64,000 nucleotides of DNA from Chara braunii (GCA_003427395.1 BFEA01000771.1:507768-571767), one strand, 5' to 3'. Counted from the stretch's first letter, positions 20,636 through 30,840 are shown. Numbers and translations: made by a program. The notes: generated by a model from the letters alone, not told the origin.

Positions 20636-21076
20636 GTGCTCACCTTTGCTGCCATGTGGACTGGCGGCCCCAACCCAACCGGGCGCCAACTTCCCGTGCC
20701 CCCGCCGCGCCCCTTTCCATACAATGAGGAAAGGACACGTGTATGCAAGTGGGACGTACGAGAGGTCGTCGCCAAGGTCGGCGGGCGTTACTACTTTCGT
20801 CCTGAGAACCGGTGCTCTGGATTCTTTGGTGCGGGTTTTGTTATCATTGATACGTATTTTCCGCCATATTCGTTGTTATTGCCCTTCAACGAACTGATCG
20901 TCGTCCCTTGGACGACAGTGGAGCCTCATTGGCCGGACACTCTTTGCAGCGATTGTCGTCGCCTCGAGCGTTATCAGGCCAAGGGGTTCCACTATCGCAC
21001 ACGCGGTGAGGACGAACACAAAGAAAAGGTCACTCAGCTGAGGCCCTCCACGTCGGACTCGGAGTTGTGTAACTAG
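20636..21076 (+). CDS. Gypsy-associated 5' ORF, conserved CxxCRR protein (copy 2)
   Basis: A 146-codon frame closely matching 5,783-6,220: GPNPTGRQLPVP, VCKWDVREVVAKVGGRYYF, RCSGFFGAGFVIIDTYFPPY, then PHWPDTLCSDCRR and FHYRTRGEDEHKEKV. The similarity continues at DNA level to about 21,430, equivalent to 6,540 in copy 1. It stops earlier than copy 1 (TAG after ELCN). No gag follows; LINE sequence begins near 22.2 kb. Function unknown. Confidence 0.6.
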   Translation: MLTFAAMWTGGPNPTGRQLPVPPPRPFPYNEERTRVCKWDVREVVAKVGGRYYFRPENRCSGFFGAGFVIIDTYFPPYSLLLPFNELIVVPWTTVEPHWPDTLCSDCRRLERYQAKGFHYRTRGEDEHKEKVTQLRPSTSDSELCN

Positions 21077-22060
21077 CGCCGACGAGATCTCATCCGAAAA
21101 CGGGATACCACGTGTGTACCCGCTCCCTTCCACGCGAAACGAAGAGCGACGGCTCATTAGGAAGTCCAGCGATACTTTTTGGATTGAATTTTTCATAGTT
21201 GCGAGCCCCGTGCGCGCCTTTTTGTCCCTTAAAACCCACGCGGCGACGGATCTTCTTCTTACTACAGTCGGACCAACACGGGGGATTTCAGTTCTGTCTG
21301 TGTCCCGCACTCAATTTTCCAAAAATCCTTGGCACACCCCATCTTCGTTGTCTTTCCCGGGCCCCTTTCCGCAAACCAAAATGCTCCGACCGGGAAGCAG
21401 CGCAGGGCGTGAGGTTGAGCGTGACCCCTGATTCCACAACTTTACATGTTAGTTCCCTTCCTCATCCACCACCTCTCTTACCCTTATTTCCTTTACAGCT
21501 CATGTGCAACGATTGTCGTCGCCTCGAGCATTATCAGGCCAAGGGCTTCCACTATCGCACACGCGGCGAGGACGAACACAAAGAAAAGGCCACTCAGTTG
21601 AGGCCCTCCACGTCGGACTCGGAGTTGTGTAACTAGCGCCGACGAGATCTCATCCGAAAACGGGATACCATGTGTGTACCCGCTCCCTTTCACGTGAAAC
21701 GAAGAGCGACGGCTCATTGGGAAGTCCAACGATACTTTTTGGATTGAATTTCCCATAGCTACGAGCTCCGTACGCGCCTTTTTCTCCCTTAAACCCCGCA
21801 CGGCGACGGATCTTCTTCTTACTACAGTTAGACCAACACGGGGGATTTCAGTTCTATCTGTGTCCCCGCACTCAATTTTCCAAAAATCCTTGGCACACCC
21901 CATCTTCGCTGTTTTTCCCGGGGCCCTTTCCGCAAACCAAAATGCTCCGACCGGGAAGCAGCGCAGGGAGTGAGGTTGAGCGTCACCCCTGATTCCACAA
22001 CTTTACATGTCAGTTCCCTTCCTCATCCACCACCTCTCTTACCCTTATTTCCTTTACAGC
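20947..22060 (+). repeat. Tandem duplication (about 557 bp) of the 5' ORF 3' half and downstream region
   Basis: The second unit repeats the first from CGATTGTCGTCGCCTCGAGC through the TAG-ended reading frame to TTACCCTTATTTCCTTTACAG. Units start near 20,949 and 21,507. Differences are scattered point changes, so the duplication is not brand new. Confidence 0.92.
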
Positions 22061-22153
22061 TCCCCGTGGAAATTCCACAACTTTACATGTCAGTTCCCTT
22101 CCTCATCCACCACCTCTCTTACCCTTACTTCCTTTACAGCTCCCCGTGGAAAC
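21992..22153 (+). repeat. 76 bp tandem duplication
   Basis: Two adjacent units run from ATTCCACAACTTTACATGTC to CAGCTCCCCGTGGAA, one base different in the middle. It extends the larger duplication on its left. Confidence 0.9.
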
Positions 22154-22189
22154 TAAGTGAATTCCTCCCCGTCCTCGCAAACCACTAGG

Positions 22190-22760
22190 TTCCCTTCCGA
22201 GTCCTCCAGCTTCCATTGTTAGAACTTGATCCCTCCTTCTACCGACATTTTCATCGACTTAAGAAAGAGTTGATTGGTATCCTGGGACTGAATTGAATAC
22301 CAGGTTCCCGGAGGATTGACCCGCAGCGGGGACAAGAGTTGTTGTCATTCCTGTGGAAGAGCATTCAGCACTTGCAACTTCCGATCCCTGATGAACTTGG
22401 ATGGTTTTAATTTTGGCTCCATATCCACGTCAGAGTGTCATGCCCTTGTGATATCGTTCCACATGTCTCTCAACCGAACTACCCCATGTTCCACCCAAGT
22501 CCTCCTAAAGCTGCCCGGGGACGAGTCCGCCAATAGCATATTTCCATTTTCGTCCCTGGGAGAGGGGTTTTCGAAGATGATCTATGAGAGAACCTCCTCC
22601 TTGGTCTTTGGGTGGCACACCATATCCGGCTTCAATGTCCTCCAGGCTTGGAGGATAGCTGATAAAAACTCAGATTGCACCCTTCTTTTTAGAAAGGAGT
22701 CTGTCCAAACAGATGCCCAGACATCCGATGAGCGACTCAAAAAGAGGTGAGTGGGATAAG
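22190..22760 (-). pseudogene. LINE ORF2 fragment (between RT and zinc-binding domain)
   Basis: Read on the minus strand, blocks such as LSAILQAWRTLKPDM, HPKTKEEVLS, WVEHGVVRLRDMW and WKLEDSEGNLVVC resemble the section of plant LINE ORF2 just before the zf-RVT domain. Stops interrupt it. No RT motifs or zinc fingers lie nearby in the same orientation, so it is a truncated piece. Confidence 0.5.
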
Positions 22761-22924
22761 TAGATGGTTGGATATCTAGCGTCCTACTAGTGAAGGGGCT
22801 AGCTCGTAGGATGGAAATAGGGTACAGCAGCAGCGAAGATGGTGCTTGCCGGAGTGAGGTAAGGAGGATTGATGGGGGGTTTCTGAGTCGTTTTTTGAAA
22901 GTTTCGGGAACTTTGCCTATTTTT

Positions 22925-24690
22925 TATTTATTTTTTTTCTCTTTTTTTTTTTTTTAATGGGAACAAGGCTATTCGTGGGGAGCAGCACATGCTGGGAACC
23001 GGGCCCAGCGTCCCATATGAAAATTTACATAGACTTTGAAAGTTGAGATCCGGCGTCATTACCCGGTTTGGCTAAGAAACAATTGGGGCTACTTAAGAAA
23101 TTACTACAACAAACTTCGGAATTATACAAAATTCAGAAAACGACTCAGGAACCCCCCATCCATCCTCTTGACCTCACTCCGGCAAGACTTACTGCAGCAG
23201 AGCCACCATCTCTGTTGCTGTTGTACATCCTACCAGCTAGCCCCTTCACTAGTAGGACGCTTGATATCCCACCATCTCTGTTTTTGAAAACCCCACTCAC
23301 CCTTTTTTGTTTTTTGACCAAAATCATATGCACAATTTGGAAAAAGACTCAGACACCACCAATCAATCCCCTGTCCCCCACTCCGGCAAGGCTTACTGCA
23401 GCAGAGCCACCATCTCCGCTGCTGCTATACCCTATTCCCATCCTACCAGCTAGCCCCCTCACTAGTAGGGCGCGTAATATCCTTCTCTCACTCGCCTCGA
23501 TCTCTTTTTTGTGATACCGGGGCCACTACCCATCTTCGGCTGAAAAAACGTATGAGAACACTTATAGTAATTCAGGAAGACTTAGTATGGAAGTAGACCG
23601 CAAAGGTCCTGCAAATGATCCAAAACCCTTGAAATCCCTAGCAAAACCTTCCAAAGTTCTCCAACACTTTCCTACTCCCTGCCGAACTCTTCCAGGCCTC
23701 ACACCCCCACATCCTGCTGGGTTACATGGCAACACAACTCATCCCAGCTCCGACCAGCGTCGTCCCAGCAGCAACCCTTGGTTGTCCCGTTGAATGCCCA
23801 CCCCAAAGCATCCCCAGATCTCTGTATCAGGCCTCACGCTCCTGCATCAGCAGGTTACAGGGCAACACCCCAGCACCGACCAACGTCATTTTGGCATCGA
23901 ACAGCGGCAGATCACTAAGTATTACAACATCGAAGTCACCTAAGACAAGTTGCTAGGAGTCCTCAGAGTCCTAAAACATTCTTAAGGGCACCAAACAGCC
24001 AACGTTTTTTCAAGAGCATATTCATAAATAAAAAAACTGTGAAAAACAGAAAGACGGAAATGAGGAATAGAGCCACCAACAATCCAACTCATACCCTCGC
24101 TGCAGACGAGAAACCGCAGCTCAGGCTTTCAGTCCTCGTACCTAAAATCGCCAGTTCTCACACCCCCCTAGCTAGGATTGCAAGGCAACACAAACTGCCC
24201 CAGCACCGAAGTAACAGCTTTCTGACGGACAGGAAGTGTCTTCCTCCCTAGAGTACTTCCTTAGTTGCAAACCCCCTAGCGGAATACAGGGTCACCGCCC
24301 CGGCATCAGCTACGTTGAAAGAGGTGGTTACGCCTTCCACCCTCGGCATAACTTGAAGACTTACTACCCTGAGCAACCCTTCCTCTACTGCACGAGCCCA
24401 CCCAAAATTCCTCCAAACCATACTTCCGACTTTCACCTTCCCATTTAAGAAAACCAAAAGGAAAAAGGACAAGAACAAGAACCACTAACAATCCATCTCC
24501 TTCCCTCACCATAGATGAAGGACACGCCGCCCATGCTTTCAATCCTCCTACTAGAAATCATCAGATCTCATACGCCCACTGTTAGGGTTACAAGGCAATA
24601 CAAACTACCCCAGCACCAACCTAATTATTTCTGACGGACAAAGAGTGTCTTCCCCCTCGATAACTCCCTTTAACTGCAAAGCCCCTTAAA
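22925..24690 (-). mobile_element. Dispersed retroelement G, copy 2 (minus orientation, poly(A) at 22.93 kb)
   Basis: In + orientation it starts with a T-run and motif F (GTGGGGAGCAGCACATGCTGG, then CGGGCCCAGCGTCCCATATG), so the element ends in poly(A) on the minus strand. Inside are tandem units of about 160-200 bp (near 23,130 and 23,345) carrying CCGGCAAGACTTACTGCAGC and CTACCAGCTAGCCCC. Further on come CTGCCGAACTCTTCCAGGCC and a Cys-free, non-coding region. It parallels 38.24-40.17 kb over nearly 2 kb. No RT is visible, so it is a nonautonomous or 3' fragment. Confidence 0.75.
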
Positions 24691-24699
24691 CCATCAGTA

Positions 24700-24890
24700 C
24701 TTGGCCCAACTATTGATGCCGACCAGGGTACCCCCTGCACGCCAAGTTTTGTCGAGCCGTCGGGGCACCATTTCGTATTCATTTTGGCTGACGCTTCCAG
24801 CCATGGCGGTTCGGTGCCCCGAAGCGTGCAACTACCGGCGCGTTACCGGGAATCGCCCGCGGGCGATAGTTGGGCCAGGGTCATCGCCCC
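24700..24890. mobile_element. Foldback element, family J (copy 1)
   Basis: Left arm TCAGTACTTGGCCCAACTAT and right arm CGATAGTTGGGCCAGGG are inverted. Internally GGCTGACGCTTCCAGCCATGG and CGGGGCACC/GGTGCCCCG also fold. Homologous to 27,503-27,675. Confidence 0.75.
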
Positions 24891-25259
24891 GGCAACAGCT
24901 ACGTCAAGCGAGATGGTTATGCCTTCCACCCTCGACATAACTTCAATGGTCTCAAACTCCCCCTGGTCACAGAGCGAAAGCTCCAGCACCAGCCAATGTT
25001 GTCCCACCCCACCCTTCTGATGACAGACTCACCGCCCTGAACCGTCGATCCCTCCTCTGAGTGAACCCCCCCACTTCCCACCTGCCTTTAATTTGACCTT
25101 CCCCCTTTTGTTTGCAAGACCATCTCATAGCAAAGTTGAACTACAACTTCCGATGGGTAAACGTAGGACATCAATTCCACTTTGAAAAAATTGGTTTGTA
25201 ACCCTTTGTAAATAAAAAATGAGTAATCATTCATTGGAATCAGAGCAGAACTTTGATTT

Positions 25260-25640
25260 ACGAATTTTAGATTAGGAATCTTGCTCATAAAATACGAAAT
25301 TAAGATTATGAATCCTTCTCAGGAAATACGAATTTCGGATTAAAGATCTTGCTCAGAATAGAAAATACGAATTTTGGATCAGGGATCAATTTCATTCAAA
25401 GAAAAGAGGAATTTCATATTAAAGATTTTGCTCAGAATAGGAATACGAATTTCGGATTTGGTTTTTGAATGATTTCGTTTTAAGAATTGTGATTAGCTTA
25501 ACATTTGATTCATGACATCTTACTAGGTGTTTTTTTAGATGAAATTGATCAATTTCATCGAAAAAAACACCTAGTAAGATGTCATGAACAAAATGTTAAG
25601 CTAATCACAATTCTTAAAACGAAATCATTCAAAAACCAAC
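25260..25640. repeat. 182 bp near-perfect palindrome with adjacent subrepeats
   Basis: Arms 25,458-25,545 and 25,552-25,639 are almost exact inverted copies (TTGGTTTTTGAATGATTTCG outward; GGTGTTTTTTTAGATGAAAT near the centre). Left of it, four or five degenerate units of GAATACGAATTTCGG plus ATTAAAGATCTTGCTCAGAA occupy 25,260-25,457. This could be the end of a larger DNA transposon or a cruciform-forming foldback. Confidence 0.9.
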
Positions 25641-26365
25641 CTCTGAAAAAAATTCAATGAAGCGACCACAACTCAAGAGAAATAAGGGGAAAGAGCATAC
25701 AACAACACGTGAAACTCTCAATTGAAATTTTGATATGTCACATGATTGGAATCCTTTATCAAGAAGATCACGAATCATGAATTGAAATCATCAACGAACA
25801 ATTATCAGAAGATTAACAGTAGAGTTCGAATTATAAGACAGGCAAGCCACGCATGGGCTAAATCCTAATCCAATAAGAACCATCCTCCCATCCCTTTTCC
25901 TCAACCAAGCTACGTACCTCACACCCCTCAAACCCTACCCCTGCGTCTTTCGGGGAGAAACTCTCTTCCTCCCACTGCAAGCATCTAGGCTTAAAGCAAA
26001 GCCAACACCAAAGACATGAACAGCCATCTTCGATCCCCCGAAAGAAATCAAGGACGGGGTGACACCCCCTCGCCAAACCTGTTGACGAGTCGCCACAGGG
26101 GGTTCAATCCACCATAGCCATACCCATACCATACTGTTGAGGAAGAGGGAAGGGTTTTTCAAAAGACGAAGACGACACGTCCTAGCCTAGTCCGACGCCT
26201 CCTCACCCCTCTGCGCATTTGCCCCACCCTCCCCCCTACCTTACCACCCGTGGTTGTTCCCCGTCACTACCGATCAAACCCATCTCCTATCGCGCGCCAC
26301 CATATCCCACCGTCCACCTCATCGCCAGCTCTCCCATACTTACCCTTCTCTCGCCTCGCTTCCTT
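25640..26365. other. Unannotated stretch
   Basis: No gene or structured repeat recognised; short frames at 25,858-26,162 (-) have no domain. Confidence 0.4.
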
Positions 26366-26466
26366 GCGTCGTCGCCCATTGCGTCGCCTTGCGTCTTCGC
26401 CCACTGCGTCGCCTTGCGTCATCGCTCATCGTGTCGCCTTGCGTCTTCGCCCACCGCGTCGCCTAG
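26365..26466 (+). repeat. About 25 bp tandem repeat, four degenerate copies
   Basis: Units read CTTGCGTCTTCGCCCACTGC plus GTCGC with point changes. A separate GC-rich hairpin (GGGGGCGCAGCGC with GCGCTGCGCCCCC) follows at 26,518-26,551. Confidence 0.8.
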
Positions 26467-26614
26467 CTCTCCGGTAGGTCCCGCGTCGCATCGCTTTGTC
26501 TCCGAAGTTGCTACAACGGGGGCGCAGCGCTCCCGGTCGCGCTGCGCCCCCAGCGGGATGCCAACTTTCCCTATTTCTGGAGGCTGATGTAGCAGTTTCC
26601 TTAGTAGCTCCAAT

Positions 26615-26772
26615 TTTTCTTAGCCACTGCCGGGTAATGGTCCCGGTATCTTAAAATTTTCAAATGCTATGTGAATTCCATATTGGACGCTGGGCCCGGT
26701 TCCCAGCATATGCTGCTCCCCACGAATAGATTGGAGCCTTGTTCCCATTTTAAAAAAAAAGAAAAAAAAATG
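26615..26772 (+). mobile_element. Short retroelement tail (motif F) inserted in a LINE
   Basis: In + orientation it reads GCCGGGTAATGGTCCCGG, then GGACGCTGGGCCCGGTTCCC, CTGCTCCCCACGAATAG, and an A-rich tail at 26,752-26,770. The bases that follow are LINE coding sequence on the other strand, so this is a poly(A)-tailed insertion in opposite orientation. It matches the poly(A) ends of element G. Confidence 0.65.
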
Positions 26773-27502
26773 CGACTCAAATTCCATTCTCTGCTTAGGA
26801 TGTGTTCTCCAAGCAAGGTCCAATGCTTGTCTATGTCTAGACAGATTGCACGGGTCACCCATCTTGCCAGCATAGCTATATTTCTCCTGCCTGGGTCGGT
26901 CATCCCCAGCGCACCTTCCTTCCTAGGGGCACAGATCAGTTCCCAGGCCACTTTTGACATCACCGGCTCCCCTTCTTCTGCAAACGGTCTCCAAATGAAC
27001 CTTGCTGCTTTCCTTTTGACTAGGGTCTGGGTCCTTTTTCCCGAAGGTCTAACGTTGCCTACCTACGTCAGGAGGGCAAACAGCACCACATTGACGACGA
27101 AGGCCCGGCCAAAGAGTGAGAGGTGAGGCTCCCTACCCCATGTCGACATTCTCTGCATTATCCTGGACTGCAAGATCTCCTCTTGTTTCATGGCACAGGT
27201 AGTGAGCGCCACTTGGACCCCTAGGAATCTCTCCGATTCAGCGTTGCATACTCTCTTCATTCCCCATTCCACCGCTGGCACGGAGTGTGCAGGGAGGAAG
27301 AAAACTGATTTCGACCAATTAATAGCCGCTTCGGAGAGGATCTTATATTGCTTCACACAATGTCGCAGGGCTGTCATGGACTCAATAGTATTCGCTGTCA
27401 CTGCGAAGAGGTCGTCTGCCAAGGCTTTCACCTTGCATACCTTCTGTCCTAAGTCTAAGCCTACGACCTGATTCTGCGTCTGAATGTTATGTAAACTACC
27501 AG

Positions 27503-27675
27503 TACTTGGCCCAGCTATCGATGCCGAGCGTGGAATGCCCCTGCGTGCCAATTTTTGCCGAAGCGCTGGGGTACCGTTTCAAATTCTTTTTGGCTGGCGC
27601 TTCCAGCCATTGTGGTCCGGTACCCCGAAGCCCTAAAGGCGTGGCGCGGCAGCCGATAGCTGGGCCAAGTACTGG
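27503..27675. mobile_element. Foldback element, family J (copy 2), inserted in LINE RT
   Basis: Arms CAGTACTTGGCCCAGCTATCG and its inverse are perfect over 21 bases and bound about 170 bp. It lies between RT motifs B and C. The inner palindrome GCTGGCGCTTCCAGC and GGTACC repeats are shared with the 24.7 kb copy. The target duplication is unclear because the flanks extend the palindrome. Confidence 0.82.
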
Positions 27676-28204
27676 TGGTTTAAGGGTATCTCTAGGTGGA
27701 TTACGAACAGACGCGGTGCTAGCGGGCAACCTTGCCGAAGAGAATGGGACAGTTTGAAAGGCTTAGAGATATGGCCGTTCACCATGACTGACGCGGTAGA
27801 CAGGGAGTACAGAGCAACTACCCAGTTACAGAATAACTCCCCGAAGCCCATCCATCTGAGAGTAGACAGCACATAATATGCCCAATTGACGCGGTCATAC
27901 ACTTTCTCCATGTCTAGAAGGACTACCACAACATCCAGGTCCTCTCGACTGACTACCTCCAAGACTTCCACTGCTGTCACAATGTTCTCATAGATGGACC
28001 GCCCTTTGACAAAAGCCGCCTGGTCGTCTGCTACCAGAGAAGGGAGATATCTACCCAGTCTTCTAGCCAGTACTTCGGCGAGTATCTTATATAACACATT
28101 TAATAATGAGATCGGTCTCCAATTTCTGATCTCATTAGTGTCACCTTTCTTGAACAATATCGAGATGATACCTCTGCTCGCACTTACCGGTAGCGGACTC
28201 CCCA

Positions 28205-28438
28205 TCTGGACCTCATTGTAAACTAGGTCCTTACCCAGGGTGTTCCAGTGCTTCCTGTAGAATTTCACAGGAAGACCATCATTTCCTGGTGTTTTACCAC
28301 TTGCTATAGCCTTCAATGCTTGGACCTCATTGTAAACTAGGTCCTTACCCAGGGTGTTCCAGTGCTTCCTGTAGAATTTCACAGGAAGACCATCATTTCC
28401 TGGTGTTTTACCACTTGCTATAGCCTTCAATGCTTCCC
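28205..28438 (-). repeat. 117 bp in-frame tandem duplication in LINE RT
   Basis: Two near-identical 39-codon units beginning ALKAIASGKTPGNDGLPVK and ending DLVYNEVQ lie head to tail. It duplicates a conserved RT segment, so the product would be abnormal. Confidence 0.93.
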
Positions 28439-28902
28439 TGGCTTCGACAGGCGTAATAGGACGGTCGAGATCGGAACATGCATGCGTGGATAATCTTACC
28501 CTCGTTGAGTTGGCAGTTAAATCTGTATCCGGCCCCTCCTCCGGCCTCCTCGAGGTCAGGATATCTCGATAGTAGAGGACGGCATAATTGCAAAGTTCCA
28601 TCCGCTTATTTGCCATTGGTTCCTCTCCTTCAAATGTATGCTTGAGCTCTTTCATCACCGGAGCTGATCGAGCTGGAACCAACTTCTGAAAGGTCTCCCG
28701 CGACATCCTGTCATATACTTCAATGCCCTTCACTTTCAATCTCTCTGACCACTGTTCCGCACTTTCCTGCTGCAGTGCCTCCCATTCCGCCATTCGGCGA
28801 ACTCTCTCTTTTCCCCACGTTACTTCTGAGATAGGATGGCACTTCATCCTTTCTTCTGCATCTTGGACTCTCTTCCGACACTTCCTATCCTCCTTATTTC
28901 TC

Positions 28903-29153
28903 TGAAGAGCCAGTATTCTGGAGAACACATTCAGCAGATTAGAGAGGATTCTGGACCCCCCTTCCCACCATTCTGCCACCTATGCAAACTTCCCCTTCTG
29001 ATTTCCCCCTGTTCCAAAACGCCCTCGTCCACTGGAATAGATGGGGAAATCAGAAGGCGAAGTTTGCATAGGTGGCAGAATTATGGTGGGAAGGGGGGGG
29101 TCCAGAACCCTCTCTAATCTGCTGAATGTGTTCTCCAGAATACTGGCTCTTCA
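28903..29153. repeat. Inverted repeat at the LINE 5' side
   Basis: Arms of about 108 bp (28,903-29,010 and 29,041-29,153) are inverted with about 30 bp between. Landmarks: TGAAGAGCCAGTATTCTGGA outward and CACCTATGCAAACTTC inward. The left arm is LINE 5' sequence on the minus strand; the right arm is its mirror copy. Confidence 0.92.
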
Positions 29154-29159
29154 TCACGT

Positions 29160-29800
29160 TCGAGCTCGCCTCAACGGAACAGATCATGAGATCGAATCAA
29201 GAACGACAGATTAATGCTTTCGTGATCATGAGATCCAATCAAGAGCGATAGATTAATGCTTTCACGTTCCCTTTTTTTTCCCTTTTTTCTTAAATGCGTG
29301 TCATCGTACCGCATGCCAATCTTTTCTGTATCGTTCCATTTTTTTTTATTTTATTTTTCCAATCGTTGTCCCCAAGGGCGTTCCGTGTTAATTTTCGTTT
29401 GCACCGTCTGTTGTGGAGTTTTCCTTTGAGATGATGATCATCCGTACAACGGTACTACAACCCCTTTATTGAACAGTCTCCATAATTAAATGAAGCTACA
29501 TGATGGGACGTCATGCAGCTTGGAATCACATCCCAGCAACAGGGTAGTTATGATATATGCCTTTCCCAGGACCTCGCCACACCACTCTCTACACGAAAAG
29601 AGTACGAGTTGAAAAAGAAGAAACAAAAAAAACAAAAAAAAAATAGTACGAGTGCATCTTTCGCAGAAACGGGAAGATGCATCTGTTGCTATTCGTAGTG
29701 AGGGATGCATCTACAATGTACCCACTCTATGCGGGAAGGTGCACTCGTACTCTTTCCATTTCTCGATTTATGCGTGTCATCCTGAATTGCGCAGGGGCCA
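29160..29800. other. Mostly unannotated; one degenerate B-type TIR remnant
   Basis: A 29 bp phrase on GATCATGAGATC(G/C)AATCAAGA occurs twice near 29,185 and 29,225. CCTCGCCACACCACTCTCTAC at about 29,572 is a family B end, followed by AAGAGTACGAG and, inverted, CTCGTACTCTTT at 29,742. No gene seen. Confidence 0.5.
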
Positions 29801-29802
29801 TG

Positions 29803-29915
29803 CTACCTTCTTCCCCCGAATACAACGTACGGTCATTGTTGCTGTATTTTTTTGAGGCATCTTTCAGTCTAGATACACCTATAATGACCGTACGTTGTAT
29901 TCCGGGGAAGAAGGT
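29803..29915. mobile_element. Foldback MITE family A, 113 bp
   Basis: Arms TACCTTCTTCCCCCGAATAC plus AACGTACGGTCATT are mirrored on the right by AATGACCGTACGTTGTATTC CGGGGAAGAAGGTA (one extra change). The loop contains CAGTCTAGATACA. Same family at 45,112-45,226. Confidence 0.88.
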
Positions 29916-29969
29916 AATCTTCTCTGTATGATTCCAATTTTAACAGATGTCTCGAAGGACCACTCCTCA

Positions 29970-30091
29970 GGGCATCGCCACACCACTCTCGAAATGTGCA
30001 AAATGAGAATGAAACTTCCGGCTAGAACATCACCAGATGCACGCGCCACATTTTTGTGTTTTTCACATTTCGAGAGTGGTGTGGCGAGGCC
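29970..30091. mobile_element. MITE family B, 122 bp
   Basis: Ends GGGCATCGCCACACCACTCT and AGAGTGGTGTGGCGAGGCC are inverted; the arms continue with CGAAATGTG. The target duplication is not clear (TCA/TTC). Confidence 0.85.
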
Positions 30092-30140
30092 TTCTTTCGA
30101 TTTCGACCTAATGTGTGTTGTTTGTACATCACACAACTTT

Positions 30141-30266
30141 CGGCCTCGCCACACCACCTTCGAAATGTGAAAAAAACAAAAAAAATGTGGCGGGTGCATC
30201 TGGTCATGATCTAGCCGGAAATTTCATTCTCATCTTGCACATTTCGAGAGTGGTGTGGCGAAGCCC
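30141..30266. mobile_element. MITE family B, 126 bp, TSD TTT
   Basis: Inverted ends CGGCCTCGCCACACCAC and GTGGTGTGGCGAAGCCC, flanked by TTT at 30,138-30,140 and 30,267-30,269. The middle carries GATGCACCCGCCACATTT on the reverse strand, like its siblings. Confidence 0.88.
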
Positions 30267-30274
30267 TTTCTCGG

Positions 30275-30580
30275 TGCGAGTATTCATTCCCTGGGTAAAT
30301 TCTGTTGGGGTGGGTACGAGTATTCCGCAGGTAAATTCTGTTGGGGTGGGTACGAGTATTCCCTAGGTAAACTCTGGGCCTCGCCACACCACTCTTGAAA
30401 TGTGAAAAAGACTAAGATGTGGCGGATGCATCTGGCCGTGTTCTAGCAGGAAGTTCATTCTCATTTTGCACATTTCAAGAGTGATGTGGCGATGCCCTCT
30501 GTCGGGGTGGGTGCGAGTATTCCCTAGGTAAATTCTGTTGGGGTGGGTGCGAGTATTCCCTACGTAAACTCTGTTCTTCG
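30275..30580 (+). repeat. 36 bp minisatellite split by a MITE
   Basis: Units of GGGGTGGGTACGAGTATTCC plus CTAGGTAAATTCTGTT are repeated on both sides of the family B insertion at 30,376-30,497. About three units lie to the left and two to the right. Confidence 0.88.
30376..30497. mobile_element. MITE family B, 122 bp, TSD TCT, inserted in minisatellite
   Basis: GGGCCTCGCCACACCACTCT and its inverse AGTGATGTGGCGATGCCC bound the element; TCT is duplicated at 30,373-30,375 and 30,498-30,500. Removing it and one TCT restores the minisatellite phase. Confidence 0.92.
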
Positions 30581-30587
30581 GCTTACG

Positions 30588-30840
30588 GCGGCCCGTACCG
30601 GGGCCTACAGGTCCCACTTGCACGAATTAAGAGAAACTGACCGTAGATAGCAAAGATCAACGGCCGAGATCTCCTAATCGGCGCAAGTGGGACCTTGCCC
30701 CGGAGCACCCTAAACTACCTGCTCGCAACAACGATAGGCAGAAGCGCCCGAATCTGGACGTCTTTTGACCGTAGATGCAAAAAAGCAGATCAATCGCGAT
30801 TTTTCTGCACCTGTCCACAAACACGAGTCCGTATTCAGGC
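30588..30840. mobile_element. Foldback remnant and partial family C copy
   Basis: CCGGGGCCTACAGGTCCCAC at 30,599 and GTGGGACCTTGCCCCGG near 30,700 form one foldback. From about 30,748 come AATCTGGACGTCTTTTGACC, CAGATCAATCGCGATTTT and GTCCACAAACACGAGTC, which match the centre of family C elements. Confidence 0.6.

Larger units (their letters stand above)
26773..28985 (-). pseudogene. LINE (L1-like) ORF2 reverse transcriptase, interrupted
   Basis: Non-LTR reverse transcriptase in one minus-strand frame. From the 5' side: a charged linker, GKTPGNDGLPVKFYRKHW, IISILFKKGDTNEIRNWRPI, DDQAAFVKGRSIYENI, motif A LLDMEKVYDRVNW, motif B HSLRQGCPLAPRLF, then a foldback insertion (27,503-27,675). Motif C ALADDLFAV, motif D INWSKSVFF and motif E FLGVQVA resume in the same frame. 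A stop lies at about 27,063, and LICAPRKEGALGM follows. No endonuclease domain is seen upstream; the 5' side ends in an inverted repeat at 28.9-29.15 kb. The 3' part is lost at the insertion near 26.77 kb. It also has an internal 117 bp in-frame duplication. Confidence 0.93.

Noticed and set aside
26518-26551. GC-rich hairpin as a bacterial-type terminator
   Set aside because: The context is eukaryotic and there is no gene upstream on either strand.
30275-30580. Possible CRISPR-like array
   Set aside because: Units are contiguous with no unique spacers; the interruption is a MITE, and the genome is eukaryotic.
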